Shown here: one piece after another, positions 53,210 through 62,245 of the stretch
Layout of the letters: each line of letters begins with the position of its first letter
Position numbering within the stretch: position 1 is the first letter of the stretch
NCBI GenBank assembly: GCA_910575555.1
Contig: CAJTFX010000010.1
Location: 1 to 64,000 of the forward strand
Direction: 5' to 3'
DNA: 64,000 bases
From: Lachnospiraceae bacterium
Lineage (GTDB): Bacteria; Bacillota; Clostridia; Lachnospirales; Lachnospiraceae
Position numbers and translations under genes: made by a program
Notes under the pieces: generated by a model
The model's input: only the letters and a program-made list of their open reading frames with translations
What the model was told of the DNA's origin: nothing
The model's database searches: none

Positions 53210-54404
53210 GTGATTCCCCCGTTTTCATCTCAAACTCTTTTAAAAAAGGAATTCCTCCGTATACACCGGCCAGATAATCTTTTTCAAAAGAAGCGTCTGC
53301 CCTGATTTTGTAATCCGACAATGCCGACAACGTGGAATAGCCATATTCATCCTTCTGCACAAACCAAATCTGATCTCTCCGGAAAAACTTTTTATCCATC
53401 AGAGTTGTATCATGGGTAGTGTAAATCAGCTGTGCAGACGAATTCTGATCATAAAATAAATCAATGACAAATTTTAACAATAAGGGATGCAGTTTTATAT
53501 TCAGTTCATCCACAAACATGGATTTATTACTTAAAATGGCCTTCCTTGCCACAATAAAAAGTATAATGCTCTTGATTGTCCCCTCTGATTCAGAGAGCAG
53601 ATTCAACGTATAATCCTTTCCATCTCTTCCCTTATGCTCCGTGTAAAATTCCATCTTCTGCCCGTTCTCTTCACAGGTAATGTCCTGAATTCCCGTATCG
53701 ATTGCATTTAAAAATTCCAGAAGCTCTTGTTTGCGGGCAAAAAGCATCTCAGGAAGCTCCCTTTCCAAAATACTCTGATTTTCCCAGAATCCGCTGGAAA
53801 CCACTAACGTATCCATAATACCCGCGTACACTTTTCTGAAAATATCGGTTTTTAATTTCAATTTATTAAAAAACGACATTACCAACGTCTCTGCCGGAAT
53901 CTGTTCTTTATAAAGATCACACTCCTGTCTGACAACCGGCCCGAACACTGCTGCTTCTGTTGTCCGTTCAAAAATAGTGGTCTGCCTGTTGGTTTTCAGG
54001 TTTTTTCTGTACAGCCACTCTGACACAATGCATTCCGCATTATATTCAAAACCATAGGTATATTCAAACTCACCCAGAATCTCAACAATTTGAAATTCTG
54101 AGTTTTCCTCATCCTCTTCAAAGGAAAACGGGAAATAGTATTCATCTATTGCAGTTTCAGCGTCAATGCCCACATTGTTCAGTGACTTGCGGATAATGCT
54201 CTGAAAGTAATCCATAGCCAGATGTAAATTCGATTTTCCGCTTGCATTTGCGCCATAAATTGCCGCTACTTTAAGAAACTTTTCTTTCATTCCAATATTA
54301 ATCAAATTGCATGGATGTTCTTTATAAGCATTAATTGCCGTCATGTCTAAAATGGTTTCTTCTTTAAAAGACAGAACATTTTTTACCATAAACTGTACCA
54401 ACAT
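53196..54404 (-). CDS. rloA: RloA-like AAA ATPase, presumed defence sensor
   Basis: 402 residues from MLVQFMVKNVLSFKEETIL (ATG 54404 behind GGGGGTGCGG). Walker A is AAIYGANASGKSN; near the end MFVDELNIKLHP is the Walker B/D-loop region of OLD/AAA15-type ATPases and IYTTHDTTLMD the switch His. It has no Toprim domain of its own; that role would fall to RloB. Related AAA plus Toprim pairs include PARIS (AriA/AriB) and AbiL. The ORF upstream of the chosen start lacks a ribosome site. Confidence 0.82.
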   Translation of the reverse strand: MLVQFMVKNVLSFKEETILDMTAINAYKEHPCNLINIGMKEKFLKVAAIYGANASGKSNLHLAMDYFQSIIRKSLNNVGIDAETAIDEYYFPFSFEEDEENSEFQIVEILGEFEYTYGFEYNAECIVSEWLYRKNLKTNRQTTIFERTTEAAVFGPVVRQECDLYKEQIPAETLVMSFFNKLKLKTDIFRKVYAGIMDTLVVSSGFWENQSILERELPEMLFARKQELLEFLNAIDTGIQDITCEENGQKMEFYTEHKGRDGKDYTLNLLSESEGTIKSIILFIVARKAILSNKSMFVDELNIKLHPLLLKFVIDLFYDQNSSAQLIYTTHDTTLMDKKFFRRDQIWFVQKDEYGYSTLSALSDYKIRADASFEKDYLAGVYGGIPFLKEFEMKTGESHGLR

Positions 54405-54524
54405 ATTTCCGCACCCCCTTTTTCTATATAATATACCGATTTTCTGATTATATGTCAATATTTTAGAGAATTTTTCACAATTTATCCTGTTTTATACTGA
54501 GATTTTCAGTTCTTCAAACGTGCT

Positions 54525-55019
54525 CTAATCATGCATCTGTTTATCCAGCCGTTTGATTACCATTGCGGCCAATATGCCAATCACTGTCCCTGCAAGGGTT
54601 CCGGACAAAACCAGAACAGGAAAATAGTACAATAATTTTGCATTTTCCACCACAAGAGCCGCCGCCAGGATTTGTCCCAAATTATGAAACACTCCTCCCA
54701 GAACACTGACGCCTGTAACAGAAAACAGCTTTATCTTTTGGGCCACCGCCATTGCCAGAAGGCTTAAAAATCCTCCGGCCAGACTGTACAGCATGGCTGC
54801 AGGGTTTCCAAACGTAAAGCTGTTCAGCACAATCCGCGCCAGAGCCAGCATGCAGGCTTCTTTTATTCCCATGGTATACAGAGCAACGATTGTCACCAGA
54901 TTTGCCAGTCCCAGTTTCACACCGGGAATTCCAAGATTAATGGGAATCAGAAATTCAAGATAGGAAAAGACAAATGCCAATGCTGTAAACATTCCCATAT
55001 AAGCTGCTTTTTTTGCCAT
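54525..55019 (-). CDS. Gx transporter family membrane protein
   Basis: 164 residues with five or six helices: AAYMGMFTALAFVFSYLEFL, then LGIPGVKLGLANLVTIVALY with the Gly-rich signature of the family also called heptaprenyl diphosphate synthase component I. It resembles ECF-type substrate-binding subunits. The gene follows the ApbE and NusG-II genes; such trios are tied to extracytosolic flavin or quinone chemistry. Its cargo may be a flavin or isoprenoid precursor, which is inference. AGGAGG precedes the ATG. Confidence 0.85.
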   Translation of the reverse strand: MAKKAAYMGMFTALAFVFSYLEFLIPINLGIPGVKLGLANLVTIVALYTMGIKEACMLALARIVLNSFTFGNPAAMLYSLAGGFLSLLAMAVAQKIKLFSVTGVSVLGGVFHNLGQILAAALVVENAKLLYYFPVLVLSGTLAGTVIGILAAMVIKRLDKQMHD

Positions 55020-55044
55020 TTTACTCCTCCTGATTCCGCATTAT

Positions 55045-55419
55045 TTACCGGACGCTTCCGTCCACTTCTGCTTCGCCGCCGTTTTCAATTTCCACCACCA
55101 GTTTGTTGGGCAGGCAGACCAGGCTTTCTCCCGGATTCTTTACCGGGCGGTGATTGACACATATTTTATCCGGGCAGGAAGCCTCCGTTATATCGGCTGT
55201 TCCTGCCCGGATTTCCAGAATGTTATATCCGCCGGATGCTGACTGTATTTTCACAGACGCATCCTGATTCAGAGGATAACTGCCCTGTTTTTCACCGTCC
55301 AGATAGACCACTGCTTCCGGATCTTTGCCGCTTTTAGCTGAAAACAGAGAGATTCCTCCAAAGACTGCCAATGCAGCCGCTAACAGAACCACAATTAAAA
55401 TCACATCATTTTTTTTCAT
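55045..55419 (-). CDS. NusG domain II-containing membrane-anchored protein
   Basis: About 124 residues: one N-terminal helix (DVILIVVLLAAALAVFGGIS) then a NusG-II-like beta domain with EASCPDKICVNHRPVKNPGE. The Cys pair (SCPDKIC) is characteristic and may bind metal or form a disulfide outside the membrane. It overlaps the apbE end by 14 bases. The family's function is unknown; its steady neighbours are ApbE and Gx proteins. Confidence 0.85.
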   Translation of the reverse strand: MKKNDVILIVVLLAAALAVFGGISLFSAKSGKDPEAVVYLDGEKQGSYPLNQDASVKIQSASGGYNILEIRAGTADITEASCPDKICVNHRPVKNPGESLVCLPNKLVVEIENGGEAEVDGSVR

Positions 55420-56455
55420 GAAATTCAAATCCGCTGCTGCTGCGGACTCCTCCGTCTTTCATCACCCACAGGGCCTCTGTTTCCGGCAGTGTTTCCACCA
55501 ATTCCAGGCCGGTTTCTATTTCCATATTAAACAGGGCCGTTGACCATGCGTCTGCCATGCCAGAATTTTCCGTCAGCACTGATACAGAGGGAACATATTC
55601 CGGGGGCATGCCCGTTTCCGGATCGATAATATGGCAGTACCGCTTCCCATCCGCCACATAGAAACGCTGATAATCCCCGCTTGTAACAATGGTCTGGTCT
55701 GCAAGCTCCACCGAGCCGATATAAGGCTCAGCGCTTTCCAGATCCGGATTTTCAATTCCTACCCGCCAGGGGGTATTGTCTGCCTTGGCGCCCACTGCGC
55801 TGACATTTCCTCCTACGCTGATCAGCAGGTGATCCATTCCCAGTTCTCTGGCATATTCTGAGATTTTCTGCACGGCATAGCCTTTACCAATGCTTCCCAC
55901 GTCCAAAGACATTTCGCCATCCTCCAGAAAGACTGTCCCATCTCTTATCACCACCTTGGAAATATCCGTATGGGCTGCCTTTTCCTGGATCAGAGCTTTG
56001 GGCGGCACTTTCGCATGTTCCGGATCAGCCGTTCCCTGTTCCCGGTATTCATGCCAGAGAGACAATACGCTTCCGTAGGCAATGTTAACTGCTCCATTTG
56101 TTTTCCGGTGCATCTCTATTCCCAGTTTCAGCAATTCTATAATGTCCTGATCCACTGAAAGCGGCGATTTGCCGGCAGCGTCATTGATGCTCTTCAGATT
56201 ATTCATTCCTTCGTAAGTATGATAAATGTCAAAAAGCTGATGGTAATGCATCAGCTTTTCCTGCAGCAGCTTTGTCTGCTCCTCAAACTCTTCCTGGCTT
56301 TTTGCATATCCGGTAATCGTTGTTATAGTATCAAAGCTGTCGAAAAATCTTACTTCGTAACGGGTTGGCTGAGTGTTGTTTTGCTGCAGAGCGACAGCTC
56401 CCATCAGGAGTATGACTGCCAGAAGGAGAATTACTGCGTGATGTTTTCTTTTCAT
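55406..56455 (-). CDS. apbE: FAD:protein FMN transferase (ApbE)
   Basis: 349 residues. An N-terminal helix exports it. VNIAYGSVLSLWHEY and LDVGSIGKGYAVQK form the flavin-binding core, HIIDPETGMP is the family signature, and MADAWSTALF holds the metal-binding Asp/Thr set. The enzyme moves FMN from FAD to a Thr of target proteins outside the membrane. No flavinylated target is seen in this window. The ribosome site is weak. It heads the apbE-NusG-Gx set. Confidence 0.92.
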   Translation of the reverse strand: MKRKHHAVILLLAVILLMGAVALQQNNTQPTRYEVRFFDSFDTITTITGYAKSQEEFEEQTKLLQEKLMHYHQLFDIYHTYEGMNNLKSINDAAGKSPLSVDQDIIELLKLGIEMHRKTNGAVNIAYGSVLSLWHEYREQGTADPEHAKVPPKALIQEKAAHTDISKVVIRDGTVFLEDGEMSLDVGSIGKGYAVQKISEYARELGMDHLLISVGGNVSAVGAKADNTPWRVGIENPDLESAEPYIGSVELADQTIVTSGDYQRFYVADGKRYCHIIDPETGMPPEYVPSVSVLTENSGMADAWSTALFNMEIETGLELVETLPETEALWVMKDGGVRSSSGFEFHEKK

Positions 56456-56470
56456 AATATTCTACTGTTT

Positions 56471-56739
56471 TATATTTTGGTGACGGACGGAAATTCCGGA
56501 TTGGACTTCCTCACATTTGCATGTTTATATTTTGGTGACGGACGGAAATTCCGGATTGGACTTCCCCACGCAAACCGGGCATCGTTGCGGCGAACTAACC
56601 GCTAACGGAGATTAAGAAAGTCAGGAAAGCCTTCCTTTCTAAATCTCCGTAACCGGTGGATTTCGCCTGCACGAAAAACGCCCGTGAACTGTTTACTTAG
56701 AGGAAGTCCAATCCGGAATTTCCTGGGTATCAAAATATA
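56471..56739. repeat. Composite intergenic repeat D (dispersed repeat family)
   Basis: A 40-base unit with TATATTTTGGTGACGGACGG and TTCCGGATTGGACTTCC occurs twice in direct order (56471-56510, 56526-56565) and once inverted (56702-56739, reading TCCTGGGTATCAAAATATA). Between them lies a hairpin at 56604-56650 (CGGAGATT against AATCTCCG). It fills the gap between apbE and the PrsA-like gene. Confidence 0.85.
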
Positions 56740-56753
56740 CCGTTTCCGAAACC

Positions 56754-57962
56754 CTACTCTTCTGTATCTTTGCTGTCTCCGGCTTCTTCTCCGCTGTCCT
56801 TGGCAGGATCGCTGTCTCCGGTTTCTCCGCCGTCCTCGGCAGAGTCACTGTCTTGGGCTTCTTCTCCGCTGTCCTCGGCAGGATCGCTGTCTCCGGTTTC
56901 TCCGCCGTCCTCGGCAGAGTCGCTGTCTTGGGCTTCTTCTCCGCTGTCCTCGGCCTCTTCCTGCTTAATGGTAAACAGATCGTCGAATTTTACTTTGGCC
57001 CATTCTTTTTCATTTACTTCATATTTGACGCCTTCTTTATAGCCGTCGCACACTTCTTTGTAATGGTCGCTCTGGCGTTTTTCCACAATTTCTGTTTTCT
57101 TCTTTTCGGTGGCTTCTTTATCGAAGGTACTGTCCATACGGGCTACGAAAAAGGCTTCTTCGCCTACAAGAACCGGGCTGATTTCTCCTTCTTTCAGCTT
57201 ATCTGCTCCTTCGGTCAGGGCTTTATCCAGGGTTTCATCATCTTTGCCGTAAGATCCTTCGGAAACGGTATAGCCTGCCGTCTCTGCCGCAGCCTTAAAA
57301 TCATCTTTGGCGGAGGCTGCAAATGCTTCCACTTCTTTTTTCAGATTTTCTTTCTCTTCTTCGGTATACTCCTTGGTATTCCCTTCGTCGTCCGTGGTGG
57401 ATTTGCTGTTTACCTTCACATAGCTGATGGTCTTTTGGGCTGCTTCCTCGTCGGAAACCTCTGTATCCGTTTCCGCTTCAATGGCTGCCTGCATTTTGCC
57501 CTGAATGGTATTCAGCCGAAGCATTTCTTTTACATATTCCTGGGTTGCGCCCATCTGGCTGATGGCCTCTTTGGTGTTATCCTCTATAAATTTTGCGGCT
57601 GCCTTATCCATTTCGGCAAGCTCTTCTTCTGTGATTTCCACATTGTAATCTCCCATATGGTCCTCTAAGAGATACAAAATCTCGATATTTTCCGCCACAT
57701 TTTTTTTGACAGAGGTGACCATATCCGTGCCTTCTCCGAACAAATCCTGAGACCAGAAGCCAGTTCCGAACATGCCGGTAAACTGTCCGTCATAGATGGC
57801 CTGCTGATACCGCGCCATAAAATTCATAAATCCAAGGGAAATTTCTTCCCCCTCTAAGGTTGCTCCTGTTTTCTTCCCATCTATGGAACCGCCGCATCCG
57901 GTCAGAACAGATACGCCCATTGCTGCTGCAAGCAATAAGGGAACTAATCGTTTTGCTTTCAT
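56754..57962 (-). CDS. PrsA/SurA-like foldase lipoprotein with acidic repeat tail
   Basis: 402 residues. Lipobox VLTGC places Cys23 as the lipid anchor. A SurA_N-like helical domain (about 40-180) leads to a segment with EGEISPVLVGEEAFFVARMD, a parvulin-like strand pattern that lacks a full PPIase active site. The last 60 residues are an acidic repeat (AEDSGEEAQDSDSAEDGGE and so on) of 25-residue period. Likely an extracellular chaperone for secreted proteins. GGAGG precedes the ATG. It lies just downstream of mfd. Confidence 0.8.
   Translation of the reverse strand: MKAKRLVPLLLAAAMGVSVLTGCGGSIDGKKTGATLEGEEISLGFMNFMARYQQAIYDGQFTGMFGTGFWSQDLFGEGTDMVTSVKKNVAENIEILYLLEDHMGDYNVEITEEELAEMDKAAAKFIEDNTKEAISQMGATQEYVKEMLRLNTIQGKMQAAIEAETDTEVSDEEAAQKTISYVKVNSKSTTDDEGNTKEYTEEEKENLKKEVEAFAASAKDDFKAAAETAGYTVSEGSYGKDDETLDKALTEGADKLKEGEISPVLVGEEAFFVARMDSTFDKEATEKKKTEIVEKRQSDHYKEVCDGYKEGVKYEVNEKEWAKVKFDDLFTIKQEEAEDSGEEAQDSDSAEDGGETGDSDPAEDSGEEAQDSDSAEDGGETGDSDPAKDSGEEAGDSKDTEE
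56774..56966 (-). repeat. 75-bp tandem repeat in the lipoprotein tail
   Basis: Units starting GGGCTTCTTCTCCGCTGTCC at 56855 and 56930, plus partial copies on both sides. The period of 75 is a multiple of three, so copy number can vary in frame. Confidence 0.9.
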
Positions 57963-58080
57963 ATTATCCTCCTGTGTATTCTCGTTTTTTCAGACATACT
58001 GTTGATATTATAATTCTTTTTTTCTCCGGTATCAACTATTTTCACAAGATTTTCAAGTTTCCTCACCAGACTGTCATCAT

Positions 58081-61000
58081 TCATTGTCCGGGGGTTTTCT
58101 CCACCAGCAGCTCCAGGGTATCTTTTAAAACCCGTTCTGTGATTTCCAGTGCGCCGATATTTTTCTGCCTGGCGCTGTGGGCCTTCTGATACTCAAAGCA
58201 GGGCGCTTTTGCGTCCCTGATAAACTTAAGGGCTCCCTGATAGTTCTCTGTGACCCTGGCAATATTTGCCGGATGGATCTTGGCCTGATAATAAAAGGTA
58301 AACCGAATCTTATCTGCCAGCTCTTTGATTTCCGTATAATAACACTGATGGGCTCTGGCCTTTAACAGCGCAATCTCCAACAGATTTTCCACGGATTTGG
58401 GGGGCTCTCCGAAACGGTCAATCAGCTCCTCTAACATCTCTTCTTTTTCTTCCTGGTTCTCAATCACTGCAATCCGCTTGTAAATGTCAAGCTTCTGGAA
58501 TTCATTGGGGATGTAGGAAGGAGGAATAAACGCGTTGACATCCAGCTCCATAGTGGTGTCAAACTGCTCCGGAGGCGCTTCTCCTTTCAGGGATTTCACG
58601 GCCTCATTCAGCATCTTGCAGTACAAGTCATAGCCTACCGCCTCCATATGGCCGTGCTGCTGCGCGCCCAGCAGATTTCCGGCTCCCCGGATTTCCAGAT
58701 CCCGCATGGCAATCTTAAATCCGCTGCCCAGCTCCGTAAATTCCCGGATGGCGGACAGCCGTTTTTCCGCCACTTCTTTGAGCATTTTATTCTGCCGGTA
58801 CATCAGAAACGCGTAAGCAGTGCGGTTGGATCTTCCCACCCTTCCTCTGAGCTGATACAGCTGGGAAAGGCCCATGTTGTCCGCATCCTGGATAATCATA
58901 GTGTTGACATTGGAGATATCCAGGCCCGTTTCAATAATGGTGGTGGATACCAGAACGTCAATTTCTCCATTGATAAACTGATACATAATATTTTCCAGCT
59001 CCCGCTCCCGCATCTGCCCGTGGGCAAAAGCAACATTGGCCTCTGGCACAAACTCCGCAATTCTGGAAGCCACTTCCGCAATCTGATTGACCCGGTTAAA
59101 TACGTAATAGACCTGCCCCTCCCTGGCCAGTTCCCGGTGAATGGCTTCCCGGACAATTTCTTCGTTGTATTCCATCACATACGTCTGAATGGGCATCCGG
59201 TCCATGGGCGGCTCTTCCAACACGCTCATATCCCGAATTCCAATCAGGCTCATATGAAGGGTTCTGGGAATCGGAGTGGCTGTCAGCGTCAACACATCCA
59301 CATTTTTCTTCATCTGCTTGATTTTTTCCTTATGCGCCACCCCAAACCGCTGTTCCTCATCTATAATCAAAAGTCCCAGATCCTTAAATTCCACGTCCTT
59401 GGACAGTACCCGGTGGGTGCCGATGACAATATCCACGATCCCCCGTTTTAAATCCTCCACGGTCTTTTTTACCTGTCCGGGGGGGCAGAACCGGCACATT
59501 AAATCCACCCTTACCGGAAAATCTTTCATCCGCTGGACAAAATTATTATAATGCTGCTGGGCCAAAATAGTGGTCGGCACCAGATAAACCACCTGTTTGC
59601 TGTCCTGAACAGCCTTAAAAGCCGCCCGGATGGCAATTTCCGTCTTGCCGTATCCCACATCCCCGCAAATCAGCCGGTCCATAATTTTCCTGCTCTCCAT
59701 ATCCCGCTTGGTGGCTTCAATGGCAAGCTCCTGATCTTCTGTTTCTTCAAAAGGAAACAGCTCTTCAAATTCCTTCTGCCACACCGTATCTTCTCCGTAG
59801 GAAAAGCCTGCCGTCCGCTGTCTTTCTGCATAAAGCTCCACCAGTTCTCTGGCGATCTCTTTGACGGCTCCTTTCACCCGGTTTCTGGTTTTCTTCCATT
59901 CCGGCCCGTCCAGCCGGTTGATTTTGGGCTTTTTCGCATCCGCTCCGGCATATTTCTGAATGGCTTCCAGCTGGGTGGCAAGCACATAGAGGGTGCTGCC
60001 CTTATCGTATTCAATTTTCACATAATCTTTGGCTGTTTTCTGAATCTCAACCTTTTCAATGCCCCGGTAAATCCCCACGCCGTAACGCTCATGAACCACA
60101 TAATCTCCGATGCTCAGATCCGTAAAGCTCTGGATCTTTTCTCCCTCATAGATTCTGCGCTTTTTCTTCCGCTTCTGCTGGCCGCCGAAAATGTCGCTTT
60201 CTGAGATTACCACAAATTTAATATCCGGATATTCAAAACCCTTTTTCAGTTTGCCGTAAGCGGCCATCACCTCGCCCGGCTGCACCGGATGATCATAATC
60301 CTCACTGTAAAAACAGTTCAGTCCCTCCTGCTGTAAATCCTCCGCCAGATGGACAGCGCGGGTTTTCGAACCGGATAACAGAATCACCTGGTATTTATTT
60401 TTCCGGTACTGCTGCAAATCTTTAATCAAAAGCTCAAAGCTGCGGTTATAGGAATTCACCGGCCTTGCGGAAACGTTATAGCGATGTTTGATTTCCAGTT
60501 CGCTGAATTTCATGTCAAGCGTGGTCAAAGCCACACCCTTCTGACGCTGAATTTTGCCGAAAATCTCTTTCCCGGTACAGAGGGCCTGCATCTGGCCCGG
60601 CAGAAGATATCCTTTTTCCAGGCGGTGGGCCATGCTTTCAGAAAATTCCTGCTCCACCACCCTGCCTTTTTCCGCCAGGCGGGCCGGCTCATCCAGAAAC
60701 AGAAGGGTCTGCCCCGGATCAAAGTAATCCAGAAATGAAACAGCCGTCTCTATAAAATACATCAGATAGCTTTCCAGATTTGTACTGTGCTCCAGCTCTG
60801 TAAGCTCTTCCTCCAAAGCCTTCACCATTGTTTTCAGGCGGTGGGCTTCTTCTGTTTTCATATCTTTCCGGAAGGTTTCGTACAGCTCTTTTTCTTCTTT
60901 TTTCAAAGCTGCAAGACCCCGCTCTAACATTTCCGGAAGCAGCGCCAGTTCACTGGCAGGATAAATCCGCACCTGCTCCAGATTTTCAATGGAACGCTGA

Positions 61001-61623
61001 CTCTCCACGTCAAAGCTACGCATGGAATCAATCTCGTCGCCCCACAGTTCAATCCGGTAAGGATTGTCCTCCGTCAGCGGAAAAATATCCAGAATTCCGC
61101 CCCGGATGGCAAACTGCCCGGCTATTTCCACCTGATAATTCCGCTCATATCCCATCTGCACCAGACGTTTCCGAACCTGCTCCAAATCCAGAACATCCCC
61201 CAGGGCATATTCCAGAATGGACTCCCGGATATGGGAAAGGGGCACAATCCGGTCCATCAATGCGTCAAAGGTGGTAATTACCGTGACCCGCTCCTGTTCC
61301 AGAATCGACTTCACGGCCGTCAGCCGTTCTCCTGTCAGCAGATTTCCCCGGATGTCCGACTGATAAAACAGAATATCCCGGGCCGGGTAATAGACTGCCT
61401 GGCGGTCAAAAAAACGGTAGCTTTCATACAATTCTCTGGCTTTTTGCTCCTGAAAGGTCACAATCAGGCAGTTTCTTTCCGTTCCTGCAAGACTATAGAT
61501 GAAATGAGGCTTCTGGGTATCAATACACCCGGAAACCTGCACCACTTCCTTTCCATTCTTTAATTGTGCCTTTAAGTCCGAATATTCTTTCAGTCCGGAT
61601 AAAGGCTCTGTAAAGCTCTTCAT
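58081..61623 (-). CDS. mfd: Transcription-repair coupling factor
   Basis: 1180 residues. An N-terminal UvrB-like part, the RNA-polymerase-interaction domain (SIGDYVVHERYGVGIYRGIE) and a RecG-like translocase with Walker A LICGDVGYGKTEIAIRA, Walker B LLIIDEEQRFG, TATPIPRTLHMS and QLRGRVGRS follow in the usual order. Mfd pushes stalled polymerase off damaged DNA and recruits UvrA. The ATG at 61623 is chosen for GGAGGAAACT. It is 14 bases downstream of pth, a widespread arrangement. Confidence 0.97.
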   Translation of the reverse strand: MKSFTEPLSGLKEYSDLKAQLKNGKEVVQVSGCIDTQKPHFIYSLAGTERNCLIVTFQEQKARELYESYRFFDRQAVYYPARDILFYQSDIRGNLLTGERLTAVKSILEQERVTVITTFDALMDRIVPLSHIRESILEYALGDVLDLEQVRKRLVQMGYERNYQVEIAGQFAIRGGILDIFPLTEDNPYRIELWGDEIDSMRSFDVESQRSIENLEQVRIYPASELALLPEMLERGLAALKKEEKELYETFRKDMKTEEAHRLKTMVKALEEELTELEHSTNLESYLMYFIETAVSFLDYFDPGQTLLFLDEPARLAEKGRVVEQEFSESMAHRLEKGYLLPGQMQALCTGKEIFGKIQRQKGVALTTLDMKFSELEIKHRYNVSARPVNSYNRSFELLIKDLQQYRKNKYQVILLSGSKTRAVHLAEDLQQEGLNCFYSEDYDHPVQPGEVMAAYGKLKKGFEYPDIKFVVISESDIFGGQQKRKKKRRIYEGEKIQSFTDLSIGDYVVHERYGVGIYRGIEKVEIQKTAKDYVKIEYDKGSTLYVLATQLEAIQKYAGADAKKPKINRLDGPEWKKTRNRVKGAVKEIARELVELYAERQRTAGFSYGEDTVWQKEFEELFPFEETEDQELAIEATKRDMESRKIMDRLICGDVGYGKTEIAIRAAFKAVQDSKQVVYLVPTTILAQQHYNNFVQRMKDFPVRVDLMCRFCPPGQVKKTVEDLKRGIVDIVIGTHRVLSKDVEFKDLGLLIIDEEQRFGVAHKEKIKQMKKNVDVLTLTATPIPRTLHMSLIGIRDMSVLEEPPMDRMPIQTYVMEYNEEIVREAIHRELAREGQVYYVFNRVNQIAEVASRIAEFVPEANVAFAHGQMRERELENIMYQFINGEIDVLVSTTIIETGLDISNVNTMIIQDADNMGLSQLYQLRGRVGRSNRTAYAFLMYRQNKMLKEVAEKRLSAIREFTELGSGFKIAMRDLEIRGAGNLLGAQQHGHMEAVGYDLYCKMLNEAVKSLKGEAPPEQFDTTMELDVNAFIPPSYIPNEFQKLDIYKRIAVIENQEEKEEMLEELIDRFGEPPKSVENLLEIALLKARAHQCYYTEIKELADKIRFTFYYQAKIHPANIARVTENYQGALKFIRDAKAPCFEYQKAHSARQKNIGALEITERVLKDTLELLVEKTPGQ

Positions 61624-61637
61624 AGTTTCCTCCATTA

Positions 61638-62198
61638 CTAGTTAAACAGGTTCATGGCCCGATCCGTTTCGCCCTTTACCATCAGGGCCGCTGCATCGCA
61701 GGCTTTCTCAAAGGCTTCCTCTGCCAGTTCTCTGTCCTCTTTGGAAAAACGTCCCAGTACATAGTCTGCCAGATCGCTGCCCTGGGGCTTTTCTCCCACG
61801 CCGATTTTAATCCGCAGAAATTCCTGGGTGCCTGCATGGCTGATAATGCTCTTTATGCCGTTATGCCCTCCGGCGCTGCCTTTTTTCCGGATTCTGAGCT
61901 TTCCCGGGGAGAGGCTGATATCGTCATAAATCACAATCAGATTGGTCTCCGGCCCCAATTTATAAAAATGCAGAATCGCCCCGATGCTTTCTCCGCTTAA
62001 ATTCATAAAAGTCTGGGGTTTTGCCAGAAGCACCTTCTGCCCTTCTATGATTCCTGTTCCGCACAGCGCTTTATGCTTTTTCTCTGTTACTCTGATATTA
62101 TATTTGTCCGCCAACCGGTCAATGACATCAAATCCCGCATTATGGCGGGTTTTCTCATACTTGCTGGAAGGATTGCCCAGCCCTGCAATGATAAACAT
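61638..62198 (-). CDS. pth: Peptidyl-tRNA hydrolase
   Basis: 186 residues: IIAGLGNPSSKYEKTRHNAGF contains the catalytic His (TRHNAGF), AKPQTFMNLSGES and VIYDDISLSPGKLRIRKKGS follow, and GHNGIKSI completes the site. It recycles tRNAs from dropped-off peptidyl-tRNA. ATG 62198 follows AGGAG; the frame is open 36 codons further without a ribosome site. Confidence 0.97.
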   Translation of the reverse strand: MFIIAGLGNPSSKYEKTRHNAGFDVIDRLADKYNIRVTEKKHKALCGTGIIEGQKVLLAKPQTFMNLSGESIGAILHFYKLGPETNLIVIYDDISLSPGKLRIRKKGSAGGHNGIKSIISHAGTQEFLRIKIGVGEKPQGSDLADYVLGRFSKEDRELAEEAFEKACDAAALMVKGETDRAMNLFN

Positions 62199-62245
62199 GA
62201 TGTTCTCCTCTTCTTTTTCCCTCCGTAATTTCTGAAATAATCTTA

